A DNA stretch of 6,382 bases from Leptospira sp. (GCA_021413405.1 JAIOQL010000260.1:1-6382), one strand, 5' to 3'. Counted from the stretch's first letter, positions 1 to 5,643 are shown. The notes: generated by a model not told the origin, from the letters alone. Numbers and translations are program-made.

Positions 1-1
1 A

Positions 2-1021
2 TATTCTTTCGAACTTTCCCTCTGGCCCCTTCTGATGAGGACGGTAACCTCGCTCCCGCTTCACATTCTGACCGGAGGGATCATCGGTGGTTACGTTTTA
101 AGATATAATCTCTCAAATCCAAAAAATTTTCCGGTGATTCAGCTTTTCAAAGGAATAATTTTGTGCCTTCTGCTACATGGGATTTATAATATTGCAGTTT
201 TCCGGGGAACTGAATCCCTTTTCCTGATTCCGTCAATTCTCACATTTGCTTTCATTTTTCTCGAATATACAATTGTAAAATCGCAAGGCGCTCTTCCAGA
301 GTTTGTAATGAATCTTATAGGCTTAAAACTCGACGATTACGAAATAATCAGCCGTTTCAAACAATATGATGCATGGCTGCGCAATGAACAGAATTCACGG
401 TATCAAAAGCGAATATCCATGTTCAGAAAAATGGAAACCAAAAACAAAATAATTTCCTTAGTGTTTCTTTTTGCAGGAGCTTCGTTCCTGATTGTTTACC
501 TGGTCCACCCCGAAAATATTTTCAAATTTTTCCCGGATATCACAAATTCTGAAGTGATCAGTATCTTTGTGTATTATCCTATTTTTGTCGCTTTCAATTT
601 TTTATTCAGAGGAAAACTGAATCCTGATTTTTTTAATTATAGAGTTCTGAAAGTCCCACTCATTGGCTCCGTCACACTTGATAACGGCCAGACACAGGCA
701 AGTTCACTTTTTTATTTTATCTCAAGAAAAGGAATGTACGTCCCTTATATCAATGACGAACCTATTCCTGGAAAAATAAATTTTACGATCTGGGTTGCGG
801 GAAGAGAATTCAAAAATATTTCCGGAAACATTGTCTGGTCATCGGGAGCAGAAAGCCGTGAAGAAGGAGAGACGGGTGGCGTTTTCTGCAAATTTGACCG
901 GATTTATTTCGGCCTCCTTCTATTCTGGAAATTGAAGCGGATCAACCATGATTTAAGAAATCTATTTGAAGCCGTTAAGCAGAAAATAGACGGACGGCAT
1001 TCCCGGCGTCAGAAAAGATAA
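2..1021 (+). CDS. PrsW-like intramembrane protease, C-terminal part, with degenerate PilZ-like domain (5' partial)
   Basis: The reading frame is open to the left edge, so this is the 3' part of a longer gene; the ATG at 35 is probably an internal Met. Numbering from that Met, the first 50 residues look like the end of a PrsW-family membrane protease: RTVTSLPLH with His10 in a glycine-rich membrane helix, then a second helix ending LLLHGIYN (His48). These match the conserved His positions of the family; the expected upstream Glu-Glu motif lies outside the window. More membrane helices follow at about 60-80, 137-157 and 172-191. Residues about 200-290 resemble a cytoplasmic PilZ domain (RVLKVP, FISRKG, GKINF, GNIVW, GGVFCKF). 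Its c-di-GMP motifs are degenerate: RxxxR reads RVLKV, and the D/NxSxxG motif has Phe in place of Asp. The tail is basic. PrsW proteins cleave membrane anti-sigma factors in some bacteria; the substrate here is unknown. The PrsW call is moderate, the PilZ call weaker. Confidence 0.66.
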   Translation, partial: YSFELSLWPLLMRTVTSLPLHILTGGIIGGYVLRYNLSNPKNFPVIQLFKGIILCLLLHGIYNIAVFRGTESLFLIPSILTFAFIFLEYTIVKSQGALPEFVMNLIGLKLDDYEIISRFKQYDAWLRNEQNSRYQKRISMFRKMETKNKIISLVFLFAGASFLIVYLVHPENIFKFFPDITNSEVISIFVYYPIFVAFNFLFRGKLNPDFFNYRVLKVPLIGSVTLDNGQTQASSLFYFISRKGMYVPYINDEPIPGKINFTIWVAGREFKNISGNIVWSSGAESREEGETGGVFCKFDRIYFGLLLFWKLKRINHDLRNLFEAVKQKIDGRHSRRQKR

Positions 1022-1025
1022 AATT

Positions 1026-1814
1026 TCAGATTTTCGCTACAAAACCCTTTATTTTTTCCATCGCATCAGGTCTTTTGAGAATGATCGAAATTCCACTTCC
1101 ACATTTTTCAAAAAACTCTGCCTGGACCTGGCTTGCGGGAAAACTCCCGATGAACTCTTTTAGTTCAATTGCCCTATATTTGTCAGAAAGGATCAGGATC
1201 GGAATTTTTATCTTCCCCGCAAAATCTTTCAGCTCTGATTTATAAAAACTTTTTCTTGGTGAAAACAAAATCAGCCCGCTAACACCTTCCATTAAATTCG
1301 AAATGAACAAACTGGAATGAAATCTTCCGAGAGCAAAAATAAGTTTATCTGATTCGAGTCCGAGTTCAGTTTTCCTGTCCCTGATAATTTCCATGATTGC
1401 ATGGTAGTCCTCCATGAATTTCCGGGATTGCCTTTCATTGCCCGTCAGATCCTGCGAAAATTTCTTCCAGACAATCCATGATTCAGAATTCGAATGACCC
1501 CGTGGATATATCAAAAAAATGTTGAAATCAGAAATCAGACTGTTTTTCAGAACGTTCGCCGATTCAAATGTTCTCTCATTCAAATCCGGAAAAATGACAA
1601 CTGTGCCTGCATTTTTTTTGGGACTCTTAAAAAAATCTGCGCTAATTCTGAATCCATCCAGGGTTAAAAAGGAAAGAATTTGTGTATTTCTTCCCGGCAT
1701 AATTCCTTCAAAATTGAGCCCCCATCCCGGCCGGATTGGTCGCAACCTGGAAACCGGCTGGGAATAGAGGAAATTTGCAAGACAGAGAAACAGAAAAATT
1801 GATAAATAGTGCAT
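1026..1814 (-). CDS. Secreted alpha/beta-hydrolase-fold protein, probably catalytically inactive
   Basis: This 262-residue protein starts with a cleavable signal peptide (hydrophobic residues 3-16, likely cut after LYS18, before QP). The rest follows an alpha/beta-hydrolase plan: strand TVVIFPDLNE (71-80) where an HG oxyanion motif is usual, YPRGHSNS (103-110) matching the D-RGHG-S loop, the LIFALGRFHSS elbow (158-168), LILFSPR, and IPILILSDKYR (204-214) where the acidic residue normally sits. The elbow GRFHS has Phe165 where GxSxG has the nucleophilic Ser, and there is no His at all after residue 211, so a normal Ser-Asp-His triad cannot be assembled. It could be a binding protein or a decayed enzyme. 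The start ATG (1814-1812) has only a weak purine-rich stretch upstream. It converges with the PrsW-like gene with 4 bases between the stops and diverges from the lipoprotein cluster. Fold call moderate; inactivity is inferred from motifs. Confidence 0.72.
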   Translation of the reverse strand: MHYLSIFLFLCLANFLYSQPVSRLRPIRPGWGLNFEGIMPGRNTQILSFLTLDGFRISADFFKSPKKNAGTVVIFPDLNERTFESANVLKNSLISDFNIFLIYPRGHSNSESWIVWKKFSQDLTGNERQSRKFMEDYHAIMEIIRDRKTELGLESDKLIFALGRFHSSLFISNLMEGVSGLILFSPRKSFYKSELKDFAGKIKIPILILSDKYRAIELKEFIGSFPASQVQAEFFEKCGSGISIILKRPDAMEKIKGFVAKI

Positions 1815-1888
1815 TGAATCAGATCTTCTTTTTCAATTCAGGAAATACAAGAAAGTTTACAAATCAGAAAATAAAAAGAAAGAATAGG

Positions 1889-1915
1889 ATTTTCCCGGTG
1901 GCATGCCAAGAAAAT
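1889..1915. repeat. Interrupted inverted repeat centred on TGGCATGCCA
   Basis: A perfect 10-base palindrome TGGCATGCCA (1899-1908) is flanked by the complementary arms ATTTTC (1889-1894) and GAAAAT (1910-1915). The left side has four unpaired bases (CCGG) and the right side one (A). It could be a regulator's operator between the divergent genes or a small hairpin with a CATG loop. There is no T-run after it on either strand to make it a terminator. The pattern is directly visible; a role is inference. Confidence 0.35.
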
Positions 1916-1978
1916 ATTAGATTTGTCCGGAAATTGAATAACAGAGAAAAATTAAAGAATGCTCTTAATTTTTACTAT

Positions 1979-2005
1979 TTGCCAAAAAAATCTTGTCTTT
2001 ATTAT
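1979..2005 (+). promoter_or_regulatory. Candidate sigma-70-type promoter for the lipoprotein cluster
   Basis: TTGCCA (1979-1984) resembles a -35 box and TATTAT (2000-2005) a -10 box, each with one mismatch to consensus, separated by a slightly short 15-base spacer. This would place transcription start about 30 bases before the first TRL-like gene. A second -10-like hexamer, TACAAT at 2022-2027, has no good -35 partner. AT-rich DNA gives such matches by chance, so this is tentative. Confidence 0.3.
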
Positions 2006-2033
2006 GCTGATAAGACTTCTATACAATATTTGG

Positions 2034-2039
2034 AAGGAG
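2034..2039 (+). promoter_or_regulatory. Shine-Dalgarno AAGGAG for the first TRL-like gene
   Basis: AAGGAG lies five bases before the ATG at 2045. It is a strong ribosome binding site, fixes the start of the first lipoprotein gene and marks the beginning of the translated cluster. Confidence 0.8.
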
Positions 2040-2044
2040 ATTAA

Positions 2045-2512
2045 ATGAAAAAAATCATATTTTTTTGCATTGGAACATCTTTTTTTTTAACTACCAATTG
2101 CACGGGAATAAATCTCTACAGATCTTTACTGAACAGTGGAACTGAAACAAATCCAACACCGGAATATTCTTCTGCATTCCAGGTAGTCGCGACAGGTGGA
2201 GGTGTTTTTCATAACAATTCGGTTCCGGGACAACTCGGATCCAACGCCGACGGAAAAGAGCATGGGGAAGCTTGCCAGAGATCAGTGTTGTGGCTAGTGT
2301 CCTGGGGCGATTCAAGTATTGAGACAGCTAAACAATCAAAAAAGATTACGAGAATATCACATAGCGAATTTGAACAATTTGCGATCCTTGGCTTTGTCTA
2401 CCATAGTTTCTGCACACACGTTTTTGGATCGACTTTGCCAATAGGTAAAATCGACGCCCCGACAAATATACCGGCGACAGCTACAGCTTCTGAGAAAAAG
2501 GAATCCAGATAA
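2045..2512 (+). CDS. TRL-like family lipoprotein (first of three paralogues)
   Basis: This 155-residue protein has a lipoprotein signal: MKK, a hydrophobic stretch, then LTTNC with Cys19 as the lipidated residue. Asn before the Cys is a relaxed spirochaetal-type lipobox. The mature part matches the TRL-like family, whose biochemical function is unknown: a GGGVFHN strand, KEHGEACQRS (Cys77), LWLVSWGDSSIETAK (GD at 88-89), KITRISHSEF, and SFCTHVFG (Cys123). The two Cys are shared with both downstream paralogues and could form a disulphide in the periplasm. Compared with those paralogues it has about 25 extra residues between the lipid anchor and the domain, and a low-complexity Thr/Ala/Lys tail of about 27 residues. 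The start follows a strong Shine-Dalgarno, and the stop overlaps the next start by one base (TAATG), implying coupled translation. Family call fairly sure. Confidence 0.82.
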   Translation: MKKIIFFCIGTSFFLTTNCTGINLYRSLLNSGTETNPTPEYSSAFQVVATGGGVFHNNSVPGQLGSNADGKEHGEACQRSVLWLVSWGDSSIETAKQSKKITRISHSEFEQFAILGFVYHSFCTHVFGSTLPIGKIDAPTNIPATATASEKKESR

Positions 2513-2850
2513 TGAAAATCATTGTTTTCAGTATATTGCTAACTTCGATAATACTTCTTCAGAATTGTGCAACAGGACCTACTCATGGAATTCTTTTTAC
2601 GAATACTAAATTTCCAGGAGAGTTCAATCCCGCAAATGATGTCAGAGTTACAAAAACGGCGGAAGGTTGCAATCATCAGATATTGACATTATTTACAATA
2701 GGCGATTCAGGTGCCGGAACTATAGCAAAAGAGAATGGTATTGAAAGAATAGCGACAATTGACCATTCCACAATAACGGTCATTGATTTTTTTGGATTTT
2801 TATCAGTTTATAGATCATACTGCACTATCGTCTCAGGAGATGGAAAATGA
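2512..2850 (+). CDS. TRL-like family lipoprotein (second paralogue)
   Basis: This 112-residue protein is close to the minimal form of the TRL-like family. The signal ends in LLQNC, making Cys19 the lipidated residue, again with Asn before it. The mature domain runs THGILFTNTK, TAEGCNHQIL (Cys53), TIGDSGAGTIAKENG (GD at 64-65), IERIATIDHSTITVI and RSYCTIVSG (Cys104). It keeps the family features best of the three: GD, the IATIDHS strand, and the paired Cys. An AAAGGAA sequence at 2497-2503 serves as ribosome binding site. The start overlaps the upstream stop by one base and its own stop overlaps the next start by four bases (ATGA), so all three TRL genes are probably co-transcribed and translationally coupled. 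It is predicted to be membrane-anchored; no enzymatic motif is seen, and the role is unknown. Confidence 0.84.
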   Translation: MKIIVFSILLTSIILLQNCATGPTHGILFTNTKFPGEFNPANDVRVTKTAEGCNHQILTLFTIGDSGAGTIAKENGIERIATIDHSTITVIDFFGFLSVYRSYCTIVSGDGK

Positions 2851-3182
2851 AAAAGCAATTCCTCTTCCCGTTATTTATAATAATTTACATGTCATGTAGC
2901 ACTGTTCATCCGGGGATCCTTTTTTCGGTTACCGGCCAGCACATAGAGCATCGGTCTGCGGGATCGCAACTGTCTTCTGCTAAGGTACTGAAGTCCGGTG
3001 AATCCTGTTCAATGAGCAGCTGGCTTTTTGATATTTTTCTGCTTTACTATGGTTCAGGAGGCAGCATAGCGGAAGCTAAATTGAATGGTAAAATCAACAA
3101 AATAGCGGTAATCGACAGAAAATCACTGCAAATTCTGGGTCCAGTTTTCTATAGGGAATGTGTTATAGTCTGGGGCGAATGA
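2847..3182 (+). CDS. TRL-like family lipoprotein (third, most diverged paralogue)
   Basis: This 111-residue lipoprotein has a signal ending YMSC (Cys17). The order of elements follows the other two: HPGILFSVTG, SGESCSMSSW (Cys54), LYYGSGGSIAEAK, KINKIAVIDRKSLQILG, and FYRECVIVWGE (Cys105). The spacing between the two Cys is 51 residues, exactly as in the second paralogue. It differs by replacing the GD pair with GS (69-70) and DHS with DRK, so it has diverged at positions conserved in its neighbours. AGGAGA at 2835-2840, six bases before the ATG, is a good ribosome binding site inside the upstream gene. A 27-base gap separates it from the next lipoprotein gene. Function unknown. Confidence 0.8.
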   Translation: MKKQFLFPLFIIIYMSCSTVHPGILFSVTGQHIEHRSAGSQLSSAKVLKSGESCSMSSWLFDIFLLYYGSGGSIAEAKLNGKINKIAVIDRKSLQILGPVFYRECVIVWGE

Positions 3183-3209
3183 ATTGCAAATTTTAGTTTA
3201 GGTAAGCGC

Positions 3210-3908
3210 ATGCTAAAAGTTTCCGTATACAAATATTTTTCCTTTTTTTTTCTGCTACTTATAATGGCCTGTTTGTCATTATTTCTGTCATGCATAAATA
3301 TCAAAGTCTATCCGGCCCTCGATTATCCTCTCCCTCCAATCGGGAATCCCGATTCAATGAATAAAATAAAAATAGAATTTCACGATGAATCAAAAACATT
3401 TGCAGAATTGAAACCAACCCTGCTTTACCTTTTCTATAAAAAAAAATATCCCAATGAATATGGCGGCCTCATATCAATTCTAAAAGAAGGAATTTTATAT
3501 TCGACAGGTCTATCAGGATTTATGGAAGAAAAGGATACTAATCTGGAAATTAATATATCCAAATTCAGATTGCAGGCGGATGACAAATGCTATAAAAATT
3601 TAACGGACGTCGAATTCTCAGCTAAGGTCTTTCTGATTCAAAAGAAAAAAAGAACGGAAATTCTTGATTATAATTATTCAGATTCCATTGAATCAAAAGT
3701 TACGGATTGTTTTGCCGTGCTTTCGTCACTACCGGTTTTCCTTGGCTGGTTTGTATATCTCCCTTATATTGGATTCAGGGGAAACAGGGAAGACCAGATG
3801 AATTTAATCGGAAATAATGCAGTTCAGGGATTTCTTGCGAATCTCGAAATATCTCTTACTAATTCAAATCAGACTGGAAACAAAAGTGCATCAAAAAAGA
3901 AAGAATAA
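3210..3908 (+). CDS. Predicted lipoprotein of unknown function
   Basis: I do not recognise this 232-residue protein. Its N-terminus (MLKVSVYKY then a long Phe/Leu stretch) is a lipoprotein-type signal with two possible lipoboxes, IMAC (Cys21) and FLSC (Cys28); FLSC is followed directly by the mature-looking sequence INIKVYPALDYPLPP. The middle (about 50-160) alternates predicted strands and helices (KIKIEFHDE, LKEGILYSTGLSGFMEEK, TNLEINISKFRLQ, VEFSAKVFLIQKKK, EILDYNYSDSIES). Near 175-192 is a hydrophobic patch, LPVFLGWFVYLPYIGF, followed by a helix and a Lys-rich tail. This order recalls small periplasmic auxiliary lipoproteins in a general way only. A weak TTTAGGT ribosome binding site lies seven bases before the ATG. 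Its last 23 bases overlap the next gene, so the two are likely coupled. Confidence 0.7.
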   Translation: MLKVSVYKYFSFFFLLLIMACLSLFLSCINIKVYPALDYPLPPIGNPDSMNKIKIEFHDESKTFAELKPTLLYLFYKKKYPNEYGGLISILKEGILYSTGLSGFMEEKDTNLEINISKFRLQADDKCYKNLTDVEFSAKVFLIQKKKRTEILDYNYSDSIESKVTDCFAVLSSLPVFLGWFVYLPYIGFRGNREDQMNLIGNNAVQGFLANLEISLTNSNQTGNKSASKKKE

Positions 3909-4764
3909 AATCGCCATATTTCTTTTGCTTTATTGCTTCGGCTGCTATTCGACTGAAAAAAAATATGTTCCCGCACGTCCCTACGACGTATTCACAGAAA
4001 GCGAAATGTTCCTTGGAGAGGAACCCCAATTCGAATCTGGTGAACCCTATTTTCTTTTGGATTTCCTGGCAAGCTGGACTCTCGGAATTTTAGGAAAACT
4101 TGTTATTCTTGATACGAATATGTCAAATCACCAGATAAACGGAGAAACGAAAAAATATCTCATCGAATATATGAAATTCAATAATCTTAAAGATGTAAAA
4201 GTGAGATTCAATCAATATGCACCAATTAGCGATTTCCGGAGACTGAATACCAGTAAACGCGTGCATTGGTGGCTACGCTACACAATTGGTGTCCTCAATT
4301 GCATCTTCAGAATGATCCTTCCTGACAGGGCACTTAGTATCATTATAGGTGATCACTATGATCCGGCAACTAATACAATATATTTGTATTCCAATCTGCC
4401 GGCAGTCGTTTTGCACGAGGGTGGTCATGCAAAAGATTTTGCCCAGAGAACCTATCCGACTGCCTATTCAATGACCGGAACTTTTTTATCAAATCTTCCT
4501 GTTGTAGGAAAAGTCGCGGGACTGATACCATCCTTATACTTTGAATCAAGAGCAAGCGACGATGTGATCCGCTATCTTCGTTATAAATGTGAAAAGGCAA
4601 GAGAATTACAGGGTTACAAACAGCTCTATCCCGCCTATTCAACATATCTCTTCGGACCAATCCTCGGATTGCCAGGTGCAATTCCTGGTCATATTTGGGG
4701 CGGTCGGAAAGCGAAAAAGGAGCTGTACTCTGAAGAACCGGTTGAATGTACTAACTTAGAATAA
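3886..4764 (+). CDS. Lipoprotein with HEGGH zinc-metallopeptidase motif
   Basis: I place the start at GTG 3886, giving 292 residues. This leaves a proper lipoprotein signal (VHQKRKNK, then IAIFLLLY, then CFGC with Cys20 lipidated), and a GGAAA stands five bases upstream. An ATG at 3817 would add 23 residues before the signal and a 92-base overlap with the upstream gene. VVLHEGGHAKDF carries HExxH (His177, Glu178, His181), the zinc-binding and catalytic motif of many metallopeptidases. Thirty-eight residues later FESRASDDV gives Glu220 and Asp225, an ExxxxD arrangement like the third-ligand segment of M48-type gluzincins. Hydrophobic segments occur before the motif (DFLASWTLGILGKLVIL), between its two halves and near the C-terminus (LFGPILGLPGAIPG). 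It could be a membrane-associated protease of the periplasm or outer membrane; the substrate is unknown and the family cannot be named with certainty. Confidence 0.75.
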   Translation: MHQKRKNKIAIFLLLYCFGCYSTEKKYVPARPYDVFTESEMFLGEEPQFESGEPYFLLDFLASWTLGILGKLVILDTNMSNHQINGETKKYLIEYMKFNNLKDVKVRFNQYAPISDFRRLNTSKRVHWWLRYTIGVLNCIFRMILPDRALSIIIGDHYDPATNTIYLYSNLPAVVLHEGGHAKDFAQRTYPTAYSMTGTFLSNLPVVGKVAGLIPSLYFESRASDDVIRYLRYKCEKARELQGYKQLYPAYSTYLFGPILGLPGAIPGHIWGGRKAKKELYSEEPVECTNLE

Positions 4765-4765
4765 A

Positions 4766-5359
4766 ATGAAGATTTCAATGCTTAAACTAATTAATAAATC
4801 AGGATACTGGAAAATCAGATATTATATAATTGTGACCTGTTTTCTGATTTCCTGTGCTTACCAGATCTCAAATGAAAAAGTTACGGAAATTACACAGAAT
4901 GAGCATGGGACACTTCAGGTCTATTTTCCAAAAGTCTCGGAATCAGCCGAATTTGGGCTTTCTAAGGCGGGAACCTGGGGCTTTGGCAACGATTGGAGTA
5001 TCGGGTGCTTTATCGATGATGATTTGTTCATCAGAGAATCATATCCTGAAGGTAGTAAATTAGAGATTCCGTTGCCGGTTGGAGAACATACTCTCCTATA
5101 CAGAATATCTTTAAAAATGAAAAAACCGTTACTTGGAGTCTGGACATTTGATTCAGATACAGTCGGGACTCCGCAAAAAATACTGAGATTTAAAATTGAA
5201 AAAAATAAAATTACTACAATCTCTATAACGCAAAAAAAGGAAATGAGCCTGAGTGTCGTGACATCCTTATGGACTTTTATACTATCACCGTTGCTTTGGC
5301 CGATTGGTTATTGGCCATATTTCCAGGAAGAAATTTCTTTAAATATTACAAACAGGTAG
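4766..5359 (+). CDS. Predicted lipoprotein with PEGA-like beta-rich domain
   Basis: The 197-residue product starts one base after the upstream stop. Its N-terminal region has a basic stretch (KSGYWKIRYY), a hydrophobic core and the lipobox LISC (Cys30). A second ATG at 4778 would shorten it by four residues without harming the signal; neither start has a strong ribosome binding site, though GAAGAT lies just before 4778. The mature part is predicted mostly beta: HGTLQVYFPK, WSIGCFIDDDLFI, KLEIPLPVGEHTLLYRI, KILRFKIEKNKITTISI. The pattern of a small displayed ligand strand (IDDDLFI) followed by LPVGEHTLLY is like PEGA or similar cell-envelope beta-sandwich domains; this is weak similarity by eye. 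A hydrophobic segment near the end (LWTFILSPLLWPIGYWPYF) could associate with membrane. It is the last gene of the lipoprotein cluster. Function unknown. Confidence 0.7.
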   Translation: MKISMLKLINKSGYWKIRYYIIVTCFLISCAYQISNEKVTEITQNEHGTLQVYFPKVSESAEFGLSKAGTWGFGNDWSIGCFIDDDLFIRESYPEGSKLEIPLPVGEHTLLYRISLKMKKPLLGVWTFDSDTVGTPQKILRFKIEKNKITTISITQKKEMSLSVVTSLWTFILSPLLWPIGYWPYFQEEISLNITNR

Positions 5360-5562
5360 ATCGAATTGTCATTGTTCCGACGTTTCTTTCGGCCCGTTCG
5401 GTCATCTGAAACGAAAAAATCCCGCTATTTCCAGGAAAAACATTGCCATCGGGCGATTATGATTTTCGGTCTCAACTTTTGCAGATAAGAGACAATGTTG
5501 CATAAATGATACATATTAGACCTCTGCGGTGCTAAAGAGACATAATAAAATATTCACTAACT

Positions 5563-5575
5563 CATATAATATATG
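5563..5575. repeat. Perfect palindrome CATATA-A-TATATG overlapping a TATAAT box
   Basis: Six-base arms are separated by one base, and the palindrome contains a consensus -10 hexamer, TATAAT (5565-5570). A further copy of TATATG follows at 5581-5586. No good -35 box is found 16-18 bases upstream. If the hexamer is a working promoter element, the palindrome would be placed to act as an operator. AT-rich sequence makes chance palindromes fairly likely. Confidence 0.35.
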
Positions 5576-5592
5576 CAAGTTATATGTTTTTT

Positions 5593-5609
5593 TTAGAATT
5601 AAATTCTAA
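5593..5609. repeat. 17-base perfect palindrome TTAGAATT-A-AATTCTAA upstream of lpxC
   Basis: Eight-base arms surround a single central A, directly after a run of eight T. It lies about 49 bases before the likely lpxC start and upstream of the TACAAT hexamer at 5634-5639. The symmetry fits the site of a dimeric repressor or activator; as RNA it would form only a weak A/U hairpin. The sequence symmetry is certain, the regulatory role is inference. Confidence 0.45.
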
Positions 5610-5633
5610 TCAGTGTAGGTACACCCTTTGCAT

Positions 5634-5639
5634 TACAAT
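5634..5639 (+). promoter_or_regulatory. Candidate -10 box TACAAT for lpxC
   Basis: TACAAT has one mismatch to TATAAT and sits 18 bases before the likely start codon, which would leave a very short leader. No recognisable -35 box is found at the usual distance; the region that would hold it (about 5609-5617) abuts the 17-base palindrome, so an activator-dependent promoter is possible. Tentative. Confidence 0.22.
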
Positions 5640-5643
5640 ACCC

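Larger units (their letters stand above)
1815..2044. other. Divergent intergenic region, 230 bases
   Basis: This AT-rich stretch separates the minus-strand hydrolase-fold gene from the plus-strand lipoprotein cluster, so it should hold promoters for both directions. I see an interrupted inverted repeat at 1889-1915, a candidate plus-strand promoter at 1979-2005 and a clear Shine-Dalgarno at 2034-2039. I found no convincing promoter for the minus-strand gene, and no tRNA or small RNA. A plus-strand open frame running through it (1736-2044) looks spurious. Confidence 0.6.

Noticed and set aside
1019..1028. Shared terminator between the convergent genes
   Set aside because: The stops are only 4 bases apart and no inverted repeat with T-run is visible at the junction.
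1519..1767. Plus-strand open frame opposite the hydrolase-fold gene
   Set aside because: It lies wholly antisense to a gene with a signal peptide and recognisable fold motifs; no domain or start signal of its own.
1736..2044. Plus-strand open frame of 102 codons across the intergenic region
   Set aside because: It begins inside the antisense of the hydrolase-fold gene, has no ribosome binding site, has Asn/Lys-rich composition typical of translated AT-rich spacer, and ends directly at the first lipoprotein start.
1815..2044. tRNA gene near the TRL-like genes
   Set aside because: The TRL family is named from a tRNA-associated locus, so I looked for cloverleaf elements here and in 5360-5657; no T-loop-like GTTCRANYC with matching acceptor stem was seen.
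2091..2315. Minus-strand open frame under the first TRL-like gene
   Set aside because: Shadow of a well-supported lipoprotein gene, with no recognisable features.
4370..4681. Minus-strand open frame under the metallopeptidase gene
   Set aside because: Opposite the strand that encodes HEGGH and the ExxxxD segment; Arg-rich composition typical of antisense translation.
4854..5063. Second plus-strand frame inside the last lipoprotein gene
   Set aside because: Overlaps a lipoprotein gene with a signal peptide; no start signal or domain.
5381..5413. Possible terminator hairpin CGTTTC/GAAACG after the lipoprotein cluster
   Set aside because: Only six base pairs with a 21-base loop, followed by A residues rather than T on the plus strand.
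5361..5462. Possible remnant coding frame of 33 codons after the lipoprotein cluster
   Set aside because: No start codon with a ribosome binding site and no recognisable similarity; too short to call a pseudogene, though it is richer in G and C than its surroundings.
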